Shown here: positions 36,834 through 46,075 of the stretch, piece after piece
Layout: each line of letters starts with the position of its first letter
How positions within the stretch are numbered: position 1 is the first letter of the stretch
Assembly: GCF_008329435.1 (NCBI RefSeq)
Contig: NZ_NPKN01000001.1
Location: 248,001-312,000 of the forward strand
Origin: Rhodanobacter sp. T12-5
GTDB taxonomy: Bacteria; Pseudomonadota; Gammaproteobacteria; Xanthomonadales; Rhodanobacteraceae
DNA length: 64,000 nt
Direction: 5' to 3'
The notes under the pieces: generated by a model
What the model was told of the DNA's origin: nothing
The model's database searches: none
Seen by the model: only the letters and a program-made list of their open reading frames with translations
Translations under genes and position numbers: made by a program

Positions 36834-36982
36834 TCGTCATCGTCCGACGCAAGGGCTGGCCTCCCCCAGATCGGAGCGACCTCCGGGCATGGGCCGCACC
36901 AGCGGCCGCACAGCGCGGTGTGGCGGCGGACTGACCCGCCTGCGCTTCGCGGCATTCGGCATCCGATATACAGAAGCGCAGC

Positions 36983-39631
36983 ATGAACAAGAACTCCAAT
37001 CCGTCCGCCGGCAAGGTGGCAGGCAAGGTCGCCCCGAAGAGCGTGCCGATGGTCGTGGTGCAGCAGGCATTGCGCGATGCCGCCGCCGTGCTGGCCACGC
37101 TGGAGAGCACGCCGCAAGGCCTCGACGAAATCCAGATCGGCGCGCGGCTGCATCGCGACGGGCCGAACGAGGTGTCGCGCGAGAAACCGCCGCACTGGTC
37201 GCTGCAGCTGCTGCGCGCCTTCAAGAACCCGTTCATCGTGGTGTTGCTGGTGCTGGCCGGCGTGCAGTTGTTCACCGACCGCAGCGACCTGACCGGGCCG
37301 GTGATCATCGCGGTGATGGTCGGCATCAGCGTGGTGCTGAGCTTCACCCAGGAGTTCCGTTCATCGCGTGCCGCCGAGAAGCTCAAGGCGATGGTGCGCA
37401 ATACCGCCACGGTGACGCGGCGCGCCTCCGACGGCCACAGCGAGCAAATCGAAGTGCCGGTGGTCGAGCTGGTCGTCGGCGACATCGTGCATTTGGGTGC
37501 GGGCGACATGGTGCCGGCCGACCTGCGCCTGCTCAGCGCCAAGGACCTGTTCATAAGCCAGGCGATCCTTACCGGCGAATCGCTGCCGGTGGAGAAGTCC
37601 GCGCCCGTCGCGGGAGCCGAAGCTGGCATCCGCGGCGATCCGCTGGAGTTGCCAGGCATCTGCTACATGGGCACCAACGTGGTCAGCGGCAGCGCCGTCG
37701 CGGTGGTGCTGGCGACCGGTGCACGCAGCTACCTCGGTTCACTGGCGCACAGCATGAGCGGCCAGCGCGTGCAGACCAGTTTCGACCGCGGCATCCGTTC
37801 GGTGAGCTGGCTGCTGATCCGTTTCATGGCGGTGATGGTGCCGGTGGTGTTCCTGATCAACGGGCTGGACAAGCACAACTGGACCGAGGCGTTCCTGTTC
37901 GCGCTGTCGATCGCGGTGGGGCTGACCCCGGAAATGCTGCCGCTTATCGTCACTGCCAACCTGTCCAAGGGTGCGCTGGCGATGTCACGGCGCAAGGTCG
38001 TGGTGAAGCGGCTCAACGCGATCCAGAACTTCGGCGCGATGGACGTGCTGTGCACCGACAAGACCGGCACGCTGACGCTGGACCGGATCGTGCTGGAACG
38101 CCACCTCGACCTCGATGGCGAGGAGTCCGACGAGGCGCTGGAATACGGCTACCTCAACAGCCGCTTCCAGACCGGCCTGAAGAACCTGATGGACAAGGCG
38201 GTGCTGGCGCACCGCGACCTGGAGGCGGCGGCGATGCGCTACCGCGTGGTCGACGAGATCCCGTTCGACTTCCAGCGCCGGCGCATGTCGGTGGTGGTGG
38301 CCGACGGTGGCGGCGAGCACCTGCTGATCTGCAAGGGTGCGGTCGAGGAGATGCTGTCGATCTGCGCATTCGCACAGACCGGCGACGTGATCGAGCCGAT
38401 GACCGACGCGCGTCGTCGTGAGATCAAGGCGATGACCCACGGCCTCAACGAGGACGGCCTGCGCGTGCTGGTGGTGGCGGTACGGCGGCAGCCGGCGCAC
38501 GCGCATGCCTATGGCGTGGCCGACGAGGACGGCTTGATCGCGGTCGGCTGCCTGGCCTTCCTCGACCCGCCGAAAGACTCCGCCGCCACCGCGATCCGCG
38601 CTCTGCACCAGCACGGCGTCCAGGTGAAGGTGGTTACCGGCGACAACGAGGCGGTGACCCGCAAGATTTGCCGCGAGGTCGGGCTCGATGTCGCCGAATC
38701 GGTGCAGGGCCGCGACATCGAGGCACTCGATGACGTCGCACTGGATGCGCTGGTGGCGCGCGTCACAGTGTTCGCCAAGATGTCGCCGCTGCAGAAGGCT
38801 CGTGTGGTGCGTTCGTTGCAGCGCCTGGGCCACACGGTGGGCTTCCTCGGCGACGGCATCAACGATGCGCCGGCACTGCACGACGCCGATGTCGGCATCT
38901 CGGTGGACAGCGCCACCGACATCGCCAAGGAGTCGGCCGACATCATCCTGCTGGAGAAAAACCTGATGGTGCTGGAGGAGGGCGTGCTGGAAGGCCGCGT
39001 CACCTTCGGCAACATCATGAAGTACATCAAGATGACGGCCAGTTCGAACTTCGGCAACGTGTTCAGCGTGCTGGTGGCCAGTGCGTTCCTGCCGTTCCTG
39101 CCCATGCTGCCGCTGCAGATCCTGGTGCAGAACCTGCTGTACGACATTTCGCAGCTGTCGATCCCGTTCGACCGCATGGACGAGGAATACCTGAGCCGCC
39201 CGCGCAAGTGGGATGCTGGCGACATCGGCCGCTTCATGGTTTGGATCGGCCCGGTCAGCTCGATCTTCGACATCACCACGTTCTGGCTGATGTGGCACTA
39301 CTTCGGTGCGAATTCGCCGGCACACCAGTCGCTGTTCCAGTCAGGCTGGTTCATCGAAGGCCTGTTGTCGCAGACCCTGATCGTGCACATGATCCGCACC
39401 CGGCGCATCCCGTTTCTGCAGAGCGTGGCGTCCGCGCCGGTGCTGGGACTGACCGTCGCGATCATCGTGGTCGGCATGCTGATCCCGTTCAGCGCGATCG
39501 GCGCGAAGATCGGCATGTCGCCGCTGCCGCCAATGTACTTCGCATGGCTGGCGCTGACCTTGGTCAGTTACTGCGTGTTGACCCAGCTGATGAAACTGAT
39601 CTACATCCGCCGCTACGGCCGCTGGCTGTAA
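36983..39631 (+). CDS. mgtA: Magnesium-translocating P-type ATPase (MgtA type)
   Basis: This 882-residue P3B-type ATPase imports Mg2+ down its gradient using ATP. The actuator motif is ILTGESLPVEKS, the ion-channel helix has LSIAVGLTPEMLP, the phosphorylated aspartate is Asp359 in LCTDKTGTLT, and the hinge motif is GDGINDAPAL. About ten membrane helices are present, four of them after the nucleotide-binding domain, and length fits MgtA/MgtB (about 900). The ATG at 36983 lacks a strong ribosome binding site, which suits translation controlled by the long leader. No mgtC or phoPQ gene is nearby. A REP-like repeat lies 14 bases after the stop. Confidence 0.93.
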   Translation: MNKNSNPSAGKVAGKVAPKSVPMVVVQQALRDAAAVLATLESTPQGLDEIQIGARLHRDGPNEVSREKPPHWSLQLLRAFKNPFIVVLLVLAGVQLFTDRSDLTGPVIIAVMVGISVVLSFTQEFRSSRAAEKLKAMVRNTATVTRRASDGHSEQIEVPVVELVVGDIVHLGAGDMVPADLRLLSAKDLFISQAILTGESLPVEKSAPVAGAEAGIRGDPLELPGICYMGTNVVSGSAVAVVLATGARSYLGSLAHSMSGQRVQTSFDRGIRSVSWLLIRFMAVMVPVVFLINGLDKHNWTEAFLFALSIAVGLTPEMLPLIVTANLSKGALAMSRRKVVVKRLNAIQNFGAMDVLCTDKTGTLTLDRIVLERHLDLDGEESDEALEYGYLNSRFQTGLKNLMDKAVLAHRDLEAAAMRYRVVDEIPFDFQRRRMSVVVADGGGEHLLICKGAVEEMLSICAFAQTGDVIEPMTDARRREIKAMTHGLNEDGLRVLVVAVRRQPAHAHAYGVADEDGLIAVGCLAFLDPPKDSAATAIRALHQHGVQVKVVTGDNEAVTRKICREVGLDVAESVQGRDIEALDDVALDALVARVTVFAKMSPLQKARVVRSLQRLGHTVGFLGDGINDAPALHDADVGISVDSATDIAKESADIILLEKNLMVLEEGVLEGRVTFGNIMKYIKMTASSNFGNVFSVLVASAFLPFLPMLPLQILVQNLLYDISQLSIPFDRMDEEYLSRPRKWDAGDIGRFMVWIGPVSSIFDITTFWLMWHYFGANSPAHQSLFQSGWFIEGLLSQTLIVHMIRTRRIPFLQSVASAPVLGLTVAIIVVGMLIPFSAIGAKIGMSPLPPMYFAWLALTLVSYCVLTQLMKLIYIRRYGRWL

Positions 39632-39644
39632 CGCCGCCGGCTCT

Positions 39645-39718
39645 TGTGGGATCGGCTTCAGCCGCGATGGCCTGCAGCGAAGTGCATCAAGAGCATCGCG
39701 ACTGAAGTCGCTCCCACA
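39645..39718. repeat. REP-like inverted repeat between convergent genes
   Basis: The arms 39645-39670 and 39693-39718 are complementary except at four positions, two of which allow G-U pairs in RNA. The right arm (GCATCGCGACTGAAGTCGCT at its start) is nearly identical to the right arm of the 11235-11305 copy. It fills the 88-base gap between mgtA and the symporter gene and ends right at the symporter stop. Confidence 0.8.
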
Positions 39719-39719
39719 T

Positions 39720-40721
39720 TCAATCGGCCTCGTGGCGATCTTCGGTATCCGTGCCGTTGCCAAGTGCCGCATATCTGCGCGCCACCACCGCGCACACCAT
39801 CAATTGCAGCTGATGAAAAATCATCAACGGCAGCACCAGCGCGCCGAGGCCGCCGAGCTGGCCGGCGAACAGGATCTTCGCCATCGGGATGCCGCTGGCC
39901 ATGCTCTTCTTGGAGCCGCAGAAGACAATCGTGATTTCATCCTCGCGCGAAAAACCGAGCCGGCGCGCGGCCCAGGTCAGCGTGGGCATCACCAGCGCCA
40001 GCAGCAGTGCGCACATCGCCAGCGTGGACAGCAGTGCCGGGATCGGCGTATCACGCCACAATCCCTCGACCACCGCGGCACTGAAGGCGGTGTACACCAC
40101 CAAGAGGATCGTGCCCTGGTCGGTAAAGCCGAGCACCGGCTTGTGCCGGTCGACCCAGCCGCCGATCCAGCGCCGCGCGACATGCCCGAGCACGAACGGC
40201 AGCAGCAGCTGCAGCACGATGTCCAGCACGCCGTGCCATGACGTGCCGCCGCCACGGCTGGCCAGCAGCAGGCCTACCAGCAGTGGCGTCAGCACGATGC
40301 CGATGAGGTTCGACATCGACGCGCTGACCACCGCGGCGGACACGTTGCCGCCGGCGATCGAGGTGAATGCGATCGACGATTGCACCGTCGACGGCAGCGT
40401 GCACACGAACAACACGCCGAGATAAAGCTCAGGCGTCAGCCATGCATGCCCGAGCGGCCGCAATGCGAGCCCCAGCAGTGGAAACAGCACAAAGGTGCCG
40501 GCAAATACAGTCAGGTGCAGCCGCCAGTGGATCAGGCCTCGCATGATCGCCGCGCGCGGCAGCTTGGCACCGTGCAGGAAGAACAGCAGCGCGATCGCAC
40601 CATCGGTGAATACGTCGAACACTCGTGCCGTCTCGCCCCGGCACGGCAGCAGCGAAGCCAGCAGCACGGTGGCGAGCAGGGCGAGGGTGAAGTTGTCGGG
40701 ACGATGGCGAAGCAGGGGCAT
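39720..40721 (-). CDS. Bile acid:sodium symporter family protein (SBF-like)
   Basis: This 333-residue membrane protein has nine or ten hydrophobic helices and belongs to the SBF-like (PF13593, YfeH/Rch1) branch. Recognisable stretches are AIALLFFLHGAKLP, a CTLPSTVQSSIAFTSIAGGN crossover segment, and GSKKSMASGIPMA near the end. This branch is linked to arsenite-, bile- or calcium-related transport in various organisms, but the substrate here is open. The ATG at 40721 is chosen because helix one follows closely; the longer frame to 40772 is not conserved-looking. It stands alone with no co-directional neighbour. Confidence 0.85.
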   Translation of the reverse strand: MPLLRHRPDNFTLALLATVLLASLLPCRGETARVFDVFTDGAIALLFFLHGAKLPRAAIMRGLIHWRLHLTVFAGTFVLFPLLGLALRPLGHAWLTPELYLGVLFVCTLPSTVQSSIAFTSIAGGNVSAAVVSASMSNLIGIVLTPLLVGLLLASRGGGTSWHGVLDIVLQLLLPFVLGHVARRWIGGWVDRHKPVLGFTDQGTILLVVYTAFSAAVVEGLWRDTPIPALLSTLAMCALLLALVMPTLTWAARRLGFSREDEITIVFCGSKKSMASGIPMAKILFAGQLGGLGALVLPLMIFHQLQLMVCAVVARRYAALGNGTDTEDRHEAD

Positions 40722-41016
40722 CGGGGTCGGGCAGCTGGAGTGGCGATCAGTGTAACCGCGCGATCGAGTCACTCATGCGGCGAGGTGGCCTTGCGAACGG
40801 TACCTGCGGCGCCACGAATTTCCACCGTGATCAACTCTCTTCGAACCGCACTGGTCGCACTACTGCAAGAAGGTCCGGCTGGCGCTCAACTACAGGGGCT
40901 GGCATGGCGTGCCGTCGAGATCGACGCGTTCCGCAGGGACCGGCTGCGCTCGCAGCCGTTGCCTTGCGCCGCGGCAAGGCAGGGTGTGCCGTGGCGGCTG
41001 CCCCGGTGTTCTGACT
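40722..41016. other. Intergenic region without recognisable gene
   Basis: These 295 bases lie between the DedA gene, which ends at 41017, and the start of the symporter gene. Short open frames occur on the plus strand but none has a ribosome binding site or recognisable product. A promoter for the symporter gene should lie at the left end; I could not assign one. Confidence 0.5.
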
Positions 41017-41637
41017 TCAGTCCAGCCCGCAGCGGGCGCGGCGTCGATGCCGCCACCACGACACCAGCACCACCAGCACGAGCAGACCGACCAGCACCCA
41101 CAGGCTGCTCTGGCCGCGGTGCATCCATTTCATCAGCCACTCGTGGTTGTCCGCGCCGAAGAAGCCGAGGTAAACCCAGAACGGCACGCTGATCAGCGCG
41201 GCCAGCGTATCGATCAACAGAAAGCGCAGGAACGACACCCGATGGGTGGTGCCGGCGGTGAGGTAGACGGTGGTCCGCATGCCGGGCAGGAAGCGCGCGA
41301 AGAACAGCATGCGGTTGCCGTAGCGGTCGAATTTTTCCTGCACCTTGGCGTAGCGCTCCGGGGTCAGCACGCGCGCCACGAACCGCCATTGCAGGATGCG
41401 CGCGCCGTAGTGGTGGCCGAGCATGAAGATCGCCGCATCGCCCAGCAGTACGCCGAACATCGTCAGCGCGAACATCGCATGCACGTTGGCATAGCCGAGC
41501 CCGGCGATCACGCCGCCGGCGACCAGGGTGATGTCTTCCGGCAGCGGCAGGCCGGCACCGCAGATCATCAGCGCGATGAACACGGCGACGTAGCCGTTCT
41601 CGGCAAAGATGGTGATCAGGTGTTGCAACAGATCCAT
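41017..41637 (-). CDS. DedA family membrane protein (SNARE-associated/VTT domain)
   Basis: This 206-residue inner-membrane protein of the DedA superfamily is implicated in recycling undecaprenyl phosphate and other lipids across the membrane and in proton-motive-force homeostasis. Visible motifs are the amphipathic GLPLPEDITLVAGG, the GDAAIFMLGHHYGARI stretch and the FFARFLPGMRTTVYLTAG segment (with the Arg-Pro-Gly motif). Five or six helices are expected. AGGGATAGCG precedes the ATG at 41637. It lies 106 bases downstream of dnaG on the same strand, where many relatives carry rpoD instead. Confidence 0.9.
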   Translation of the reverse strand: MDLLQHLITIFAENGYVAVFIALMICGAGLPLPEDITLVAGGVIAGLGYANVHAMFALTMFGVLLGDAAIFMLGHHYGARILQWRFVARVLTPERYAKVQEKFDRYGNRMLFFARFLPGMRTTVYLTAGTTHRVSFLRFLLIDTLAALISVPFWVYLGFFGADNHEWLMKWMHRGQSSLWVLVGLLVLVVLVSWWRHRRRARCGLD

Positions 41638-41743
41638 CGCTATCCCTGCATCTCGTGCGAAACCGACATCGCTGCCGTCGGGCCTGCTCCAACAGACGGG
41701 TTGCGGCCCATTGCCTGCGGGCCCGGCAGCGGCGGCATGGCGG

Positions 41744-43480
41744 TCATGCCGGCGTCACCGACGGACGTGCACGAGCGGCCAGCAGTTCGCGCAATTCCGC
41801 TTTCTCGGCACTGTCCAGCTTGCCGTCGCGGCTCTTCGCGGTGAGTGCGTCGCGGCGTTGGGTGATCGCCTGATCCTCCATTCGCGCCAGCGCATCGAAG
41901 AACTCGATGCGCTGCGCCTCGGGCTCGCCCACCGACATCGCCGCCATCAGTTTCTGCAGCGAGGGATATTCCGGCCGTTCGGCAAAATGCTCCACCAGCA
42001 TCGCGGAGTTGATGCCCGGACGCGCGCGCGCGAGGTCGAGCAGCTCAGCCAGCAAGCCCACGCCGGGCTTGTCCAGGCGCAGGAAACGGTAGGGTTTCTC
42101 CACCTGATCGGCCACGCCCGGCTGCGCCAGCAGCAACGAGATCGCGCTGCGCACCAGACTGCGCTGCACCGCCGTGGGCCGCTGCATGGCGCGATGGCTG
42201 GCCGGATCGGCCTGCAGCATCGCGCGCGCGCCGCTGCGCTTTTCCAGTTCCTGCGCCATCAGGTCGCGGAACGCGCCGTCGGGCAGTTTCGCGATCAGCG
42301 GGCGGGCGCGTTCGGCCAGTCGGGCGCGGCCATCGAGGCTGGCCATGTCGACATCGTGCGACAGCTCGTTGAAGAAATAGTCGGACAGCGGCATCGCTTC
42401 CCTGATGCGCTTTTCGAAACCGTCCCTGCCTTCCTTGCGCACGAGCGAATCCGGATCTTCGCCGTCGGGCAGGAACAGGAAATACGCCTGGCGGCCGTCG
42501 CGCAGCCGCGGCAGCGCCGACTCCAGCGCCTTCCAGGCGGCGGCGCGGCCGGCGCGGTCGCCGTCGAAACAGAACACCACGTCGGGTGCGGCGCGGAACA
42601 GCACCTCGGTGTGCTCCGGCGTGGTCGCCGTGCCCAGCGTGGCCACCGCGATCGGCAGCCCGGCCTGGTGCAGGGCGATCACGTCCATGTAGCCCTCGAC
42701 CACCACGATGCGGACGAGGTTCTGGTTGGCCTGCTTCACCTGCCACAGCGCAAACAGCTCGCGGCCCTTGTGAAACAACGGGGTCTCCGGTGAGTTGAGG
42801 TATTTCGGCGATTGCTCCGAACTCAACACCCGTCCGCCGAACGCGATCACGCGACCGCGGCGATCGAGGATCGGGAACATCAGCCGCTCGCGGAAGCGGT
42901 CGTACTTGTGGCCTTTCTCGTTGCTGGCGACCATGCCGGCTTCGTTCAGCAATTCCATCCGGCGCGGCGTGTTGCCGAGCGACTTGATCACGCCGTCGTA
43001 GCCTGCCGGTGCCCAGCCGAGGCGGAAGCGCCTGATGGTCTCCGCATCGAGCCCGCGCTTCCTGCAATAGGCCTGGGCGTCGGCGTTGCGCGGCAGCTCG
43101 CCTTCGTACCAGCCGGCTGCGGCATCCAGCAACGCGTACAGGTCGGTCTTGTCCTCGCGGGGCGCGGCTTCGCGACCGCCCTCGCGCGGCACGGTCATGC
43201 CGACCGTCTGCGCCAGCTCCTCGACCGCATCGGGAAACTCCAGCCGGTCGTAGTCCATCAGGAACTTGATGGCGCTGCCGTGCACGCCGCAGCCGAAGCA
43301 GTGGAAGAACTGCTTGGCCGGGCTGACGTAGAACGACGGCGAACGTTCGTTGTGGAACGGGCAGCACGCGGTCCACTCGCGCCCGGCCTTCTTCAACGGC
43401 ACGCGCCGCTCGATCACGTCGACGATGTCGACGCGGGCAAGCAGTTCATCGATGAAGCTGTCGGGGATCAGGCCACGCAT
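41744..43480 (-). CDS. dnaG: DNA primase
   Basis: This 578-residue primase makes RNA primers for replication. The N-terminal zinc ribbon is complete: CPFH at residues 40-43 and CFGC at 61-64. The TOPRIM core shows VVEGYMDVIALHQAG with the catalytic glutamate, GTATTPEH, and CFDGDRAGR with the metal-binding aspartates. The C-terminal helicase-binding domain follows. The ATG at 43480 gives the standard N terminus (MRGLIPDSFIDELLARVDI). It belongs to the macromolecular-synthesis group with rpsU and yqeY upstream, but a DUF1328 gene is inserted before it and rpoD does not follow in this window. Confidence 0.96.
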   Translation of the reverse strand: MRGLIPDSFIDELLARVDIVDVIERRVPLKKAGREWTACCPFHNERSPSFYVSPAKQFFHCFGCGVHGSAIKFLMDYDRLEFPDAVEELAQTVGMTVPREGGREAAPREDKTDLYALLDAAAGWYEGELPRNADAQAYCRKRGLDAETIRRFRLGWAPAGYDGVIKSLGNTPRRMELLNEAGMVASNEKGHKYDRFRERLMFPILDRRGRVIAFGGRVLSSEQSPKYLNSPETPLFHKGRELFALWQVKQANQNLVRIVVVEGYMDVIALHQAGLPIAVATLGTATTPEHTEVLFRAAPDVVFCFDGDRAGRAAAWKALESALPRLRDGRQAYFLFLPDGEDPDSLVRKEGRDGFEKRIREAMPLSDYFFNELSHDVDMASLDGRARLAERARPLIAKLPDGAFRDLMAQELEKRSGARAMLQADPASHRAMQRPTAVQRSLVRSAISLLLAQPGVADQVEKPYRFLRLDKPGVGLLAELLDLARARPGINSAMLVEHFAERPEYPSLQKLMAAMSVGEPEAQRIEFFDALARMEDQAITQRRDALTAKSRDGKLDSAEKAELRELLAARARPSVTPA

Positions 43481-43648
43481 AAGTGACCTAGTTTAGTCGG
43501 TTGCCGCCGGGGTGGCTTGGCCCATGGCCACGTCGGCGACAACGCCACCAAGGTTGTCCGGCGACAATATCTCCATATTTCGGCGAAATCCGGCCATCGT
43601 CGGCTCGAGCCGGGTCGACTCTAGGCAATTCGTGGTGGCCTGCGTCGG

Positions 43649-43822
43649 TCAGAGCACAAGGTGGAAGACGCCGATCACGGCCAGCAGCGCCAGCACGAAC
43701 AGGATCACGAAGCACACGAACAGCACTTTGGCGATGGTGGCGGTAGCGCCGGACACGCCGCCGAATCCGAGCCAGCCGGTGATCAATGAGACGATGGCGA
43801 AAATGATGGCCCACTTCAGCAT
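43649..43822 (-). CDS. DUF1328 (YtjA) family small membrane protein
   Basis: This 57-residue protein begins [20 protein letters not shown] and has a second helix, [19 protein letters not shown], separated by a glycine-rich turn ([12 protein letters not shown]). This is the DUF1328/YtjA signature. GGGAG lies six bases upstream of the ATG at 43822. Such proteins are widespread and often stress-responsive, with unknown function. It sits between yqeY and dnaG on the same strand, an uncommon insertion into this conserved group. Confidence 0.9.
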   Translation of the reverse strand: MLKWAIIFAIVSLITGWLGFGGVSGATATIAKVLFVCFVILFVLALLAVIGVFHLVL

Positions 43823-44019
43823 GTGTTTCTCCCGCGGCGATGGTCACTCGCACGGATGTCGGCCCGGCGAGTCGTGAGCGTTTTGTAGCGAAACGTGCGT
43901 GAAAGCGGTGCATTGCCGCTGTGATGCGCTTTCGAGACCGTCCACCCTGCCCACGATCGATACACCCTGCGGTGCGGGGCGCGCCTTGGCAACACTCCCT
44001 CGTCGCCGGGCCTGTAGCC

Positions 44020-44466
44020 TCAACCGGCCAGACGCGCCTTGATCTTGCCCGAGACCACGCCCATGTCGGCGCGGCCGGCGGCTTTTTCCTTCACTGCGGC
44101 CACCACCTTGCCCATGTCGCGTGGCGAGCTGGCGCCGGTGTCGGCGATCGCGGCGGTGATCAGGGCATCGATCTCCGCCTCGTCGAGCTTGCTGGGCAGG
44201 TAGGTCTCGATCACCACCATTTCGGCGCGCTCGATCGCGGACAGGTCGTCGCGGCCCGCGGCGTCGAACTGGCTGACCGAGTCCTTGCGCTGCTTCATCA
44301 TCTTCTCGAGTGTGGTCAGCACCTGTACGTCGTCCAGCTCGATCCGCTCGTCTACTTCGCGCTGCTTGATCGCTGCCAGCATCAACCGGATCACGCCCAG
44401 CCGGTGCTTGTCGCCGCCGCGCATGGCGGTCTTCATGTCTTCGGTGAGCTGCTGCTTGAGGGTCAT
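44020..44466 (-). CDS. yqeY: GatB/YqeY domain-containing protein
   Basis: This 148-residue helical protein resembles the C-terminal domain of the GatB amidotransferase subunit. Marks are LKQQLTEDMKTAMRGGDKHR at the start, LGVIRLMLAAIKQREVD, AEMVVIETYLPSKLDEAEI, and the terminal SGKIKARLAG. The function is not settled; a role linked to tRNA is inferred from the fold. The ATG at 44466 has GAGG nine bases upstream. It lies between rpsU and dnaG, its usual place in many bacteria. Confidence 0.93.
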   Translation of the reverse strand: MTLKQQLTEDMKTAMRGGDKHRLGVIRLMLAAIKQREVDERIELDDVQVLTTLEKMMKQRKDSVSQFDAAGRDDLSAIERAEMVVIETYLPSKLDEAEIDALITAAIADTGASSPRDMGKVVAAVKEKAAGRADMGVVSGKIKARLAG

Positions 44467-44502
44467 GGCGTGGGCCTCGGGAAGTGGGTTATCGATTCTA
44501 CG

Positions 44503-44543
44503 GAAACGACAAAGCCGGCGTTGCCCTTCGGGACAACACCGGC
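44503..44543 (-). terminator. Terminator-like hairpin between rpsU and yqeY
   Basis: Read on the minus strand, GCCGGTGTTGTCCC pairs with a following GGGCAACGCCGGC across a short loop and runs into TTTGTCGTTT. This resembles a weak intrinsic terminator or attenuator after rpsU, as known in the rpsU-dnaG-rpoD operon, where rpsU is expressed more than the downstream genes. Read-through would supply yqeY and dnaG. Confidence 0.6.
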
Positions 44544-44631
44544 CAAGTCGATTCTGCTGTGCTTGCGGTGGCTGCGAGAACCCGCGCCTACCGTGTTTCA
44601 CATGATCCGCCGCGACGGCGGATCGGGAAAC

Positions 44632-44847
44632 TCAGTACAGACGGACCTTGCGCGAAACGTCGCGCGACAAACGGCGCAGGTGACGCTTCACGGCGGCAGC
44701 GCGCTTGCGCTTGCGCTCCTGGGTCGGCTTCTCGTAGAACTCGCGCTTGCGCGTTTCGGCCAGGACGCCGGCCTTCTCGCAGGTACGCTTGAAACGACGC
44801 AGTGCGATCTCGAACGGCTCGTTCTCGCGAACTTTTACGTTGGGCAT
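44632..44847 (-). CDS. rpsU: 30S ribosomal protein S21
   Basis: This is the 71-residue basic ribosomal protein of the small subunit, involved in translation initiation. The sequence [19 protein letters not shown], the [19 protein letters not shown] stretch and the basic tail are diagnostic. GGAG lies five bases upstream of the ATG at 44847. It is divergent from tsaD with 101 bases between, the conserved gammaproteobacterial arrangement. A 9-bp hairpin (GATCCGCCG/CGGCGGATC, 44602-44622) follows the stop and may stabilise the message. Confidence 0.97.
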   Translation of the reverse strand: MPNVKVRENEPFEIALRRFKRTCEKAGVLAETRKREFYEKPTQERKRKRAAAVKRHLRRLSRDVSRKVRLY

Positions 44848-44948
44848 GGAAACTCCGGGTGGTAATCTGCCTGCTCTTGCAGGACAGTGGAATGTGGTGA
44901 GCCGGGAATTATACCGTGCACGATGAAGAATTTTCAAAGGCCGAGCCA

Positions 44949-45980
44949 ATGAAGCCGATTCTTGGCATCGAGAGCTCCTGTGACGAGACCGGCGTGGCCC
45001 TGCTGCGCTGGGAGCCGGAAGCGCCTGGCCGCGGCCTGCTGGCGCACACCTTGTACAGCCAGATCAGGCTGCACGCCGATTATGGCGGCGTGGTGCCCGA
45101 GCTGGCCAGCCGCGACCACGTGCGCAAGCTGGTGCCGCTGATTCGCGAGGCGCTGGCCCAGGCCGGACTCACCGTGCAGGACCTGGGTGGGGTGGCCTAT
45201 ACCGCCGGTCCCGGCCTGGTCGGCGCCTTGCTGGTGGGCGCGTCGCTGGGTCGCGCGCTGGCCTGGGCGCTGGGTGTGCCGGCGATCGGCGTGCATCACA
45301 TGGAAGGTCACCTGCTGGCGCCGCTGCTGGAGGAAAACCCGCCGGAGCCGCCATTCGTGGCCTTGCTGGTGTCCGGCGGCCATTCGCTGCTGGTCGAGGT
45401 CAAGGCGATCGGCCAGTACGCGATTCTTGGCGACACGCTGGACGACGCTGCGGGCGAGGCCTTCGACAAGACTGCCAAGATGATGGGCCTGCCGTATCCC
45501 GGCGGCCCGGCGCTGGCGAAACTGGCCGAGCAGGGGCGTGCCGGCGCGTTCCGCTTCTCCCGGCCTATGACCGACCGGCCGGGGCTGGATTTCAGCTTCT
45601 CCGGCCTGAAGACCCAGGTGCTGCTGGCCTGGCAAAAGTCGGATCAGAGCGACCAGACCCGCGCCGACATCGCCCGCGCGTTCGAGGAGGCTATCGTCGA
45701 CACGCTGATCATCAAGTGCCGCCGTGCCCTTGAGGCCAGTGGCGCGCAGCGGTTGGTGATCGCCGGTGGCGTCGGTGCCAACCGAAGATTGCGCAGCGAA
45801 CTGGCCAAGGCCGGCGAGAAGGACGGCTTCCGGGTGTATTTCCCGCGACTGGATTTCTGCACCGACAATGGCGCAATGATCGCGCTGGCCGGCGCGATCC
45901 GCCTGGCCAACGGCCAGCACCAGGACGAAACCGTGCAGGTGCGCCCGCGCTGGGATCTGCAGGCCCTGCCGGCCGCGTAG
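44949..45980 (+). CDS. tsaD: tRNA N6-adenosine threonylcarbamoyltransferase TsaD
   Basis: This 343-residue enzyme transfers the threonylcarbamoyl group to A37 of ANN-decoding tRNAs, with TsaB and TsaE. The N terminus [15 protein letters not shown], the metal-binding HHMEGH (His117 and His121), [12 protein letters not shown], the [10 protein letters not shown] segment and [10 protein letters not shown] are all intact. The ATG at 44949 is supported by the family N terminus and AAGG upstream; the in-frame extension to 44916 is spurious. It is divergent from rpsU and followed 13 bases later by a REP-like repeat. Confidence 0.97.
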   Translation: MKPILGIESSCDETGVALLRWEPEAPGRGLLAHTLYSQIRLHADYGGVVPELASRDHVRKLVPLIREALAQAGLTVQDLGGVAYTAGPGLVGALLVGASLGRALAWALGVPAIGVHHMEGHLLAPLLEENPPEPPFVALLVSGGHSLLVEVKAIGQYAILGDTLDDAAGEAFDKTAKMMGLPYPGGPALAKLAEQGRAGAFRFSRPMTDRPGLDFSFSGLKTQVLLAWQKSDQSDQTRADIARAFEEAIVDTLIIKCRRALEASGAQRLVIAGGVGANRRLRSELAKAGEKDGFRVYFPRLDFCTDNGAMIALAGAIRLANGQHQDETVQVRPRWDLQALPAA

Positions 45981-45992
45981 CGGGCCGCTATT

Positions 45993-46061
45993 GTGGGAGC
46001 GGCTTCAGCCGCGATGCTTTTGGGCCAACCGGAAAAACATCGCGGCTGAAGCCGCTCCCAC
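45993..46061. repeat. REP-like perfect inverted repeat (24-bp arms)
   Basis: Arms 45993-46016 and 46038-46061 are perfectly complementary over 24 bases with a 21-base loop. The arm contains GGGAGCGGCTTCAGCCGCGA, a variant of the 11235 copy in which both strands have changed together (gact to ggct and agtc to agcc), so the hairpin is conserved while the sequence drifts. It lies between the convergent ends of tsaD and rluF. Confidence 0.85.
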
Positions 46062-46075
46062 GGAAAAGCGGGGAG

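Noticed and set aside
40775..41014. Small plus-strand frame between the symporter and DedA genes
   Set aside because: No ribosome binding site, no recognisable product, and typical shadow composition.
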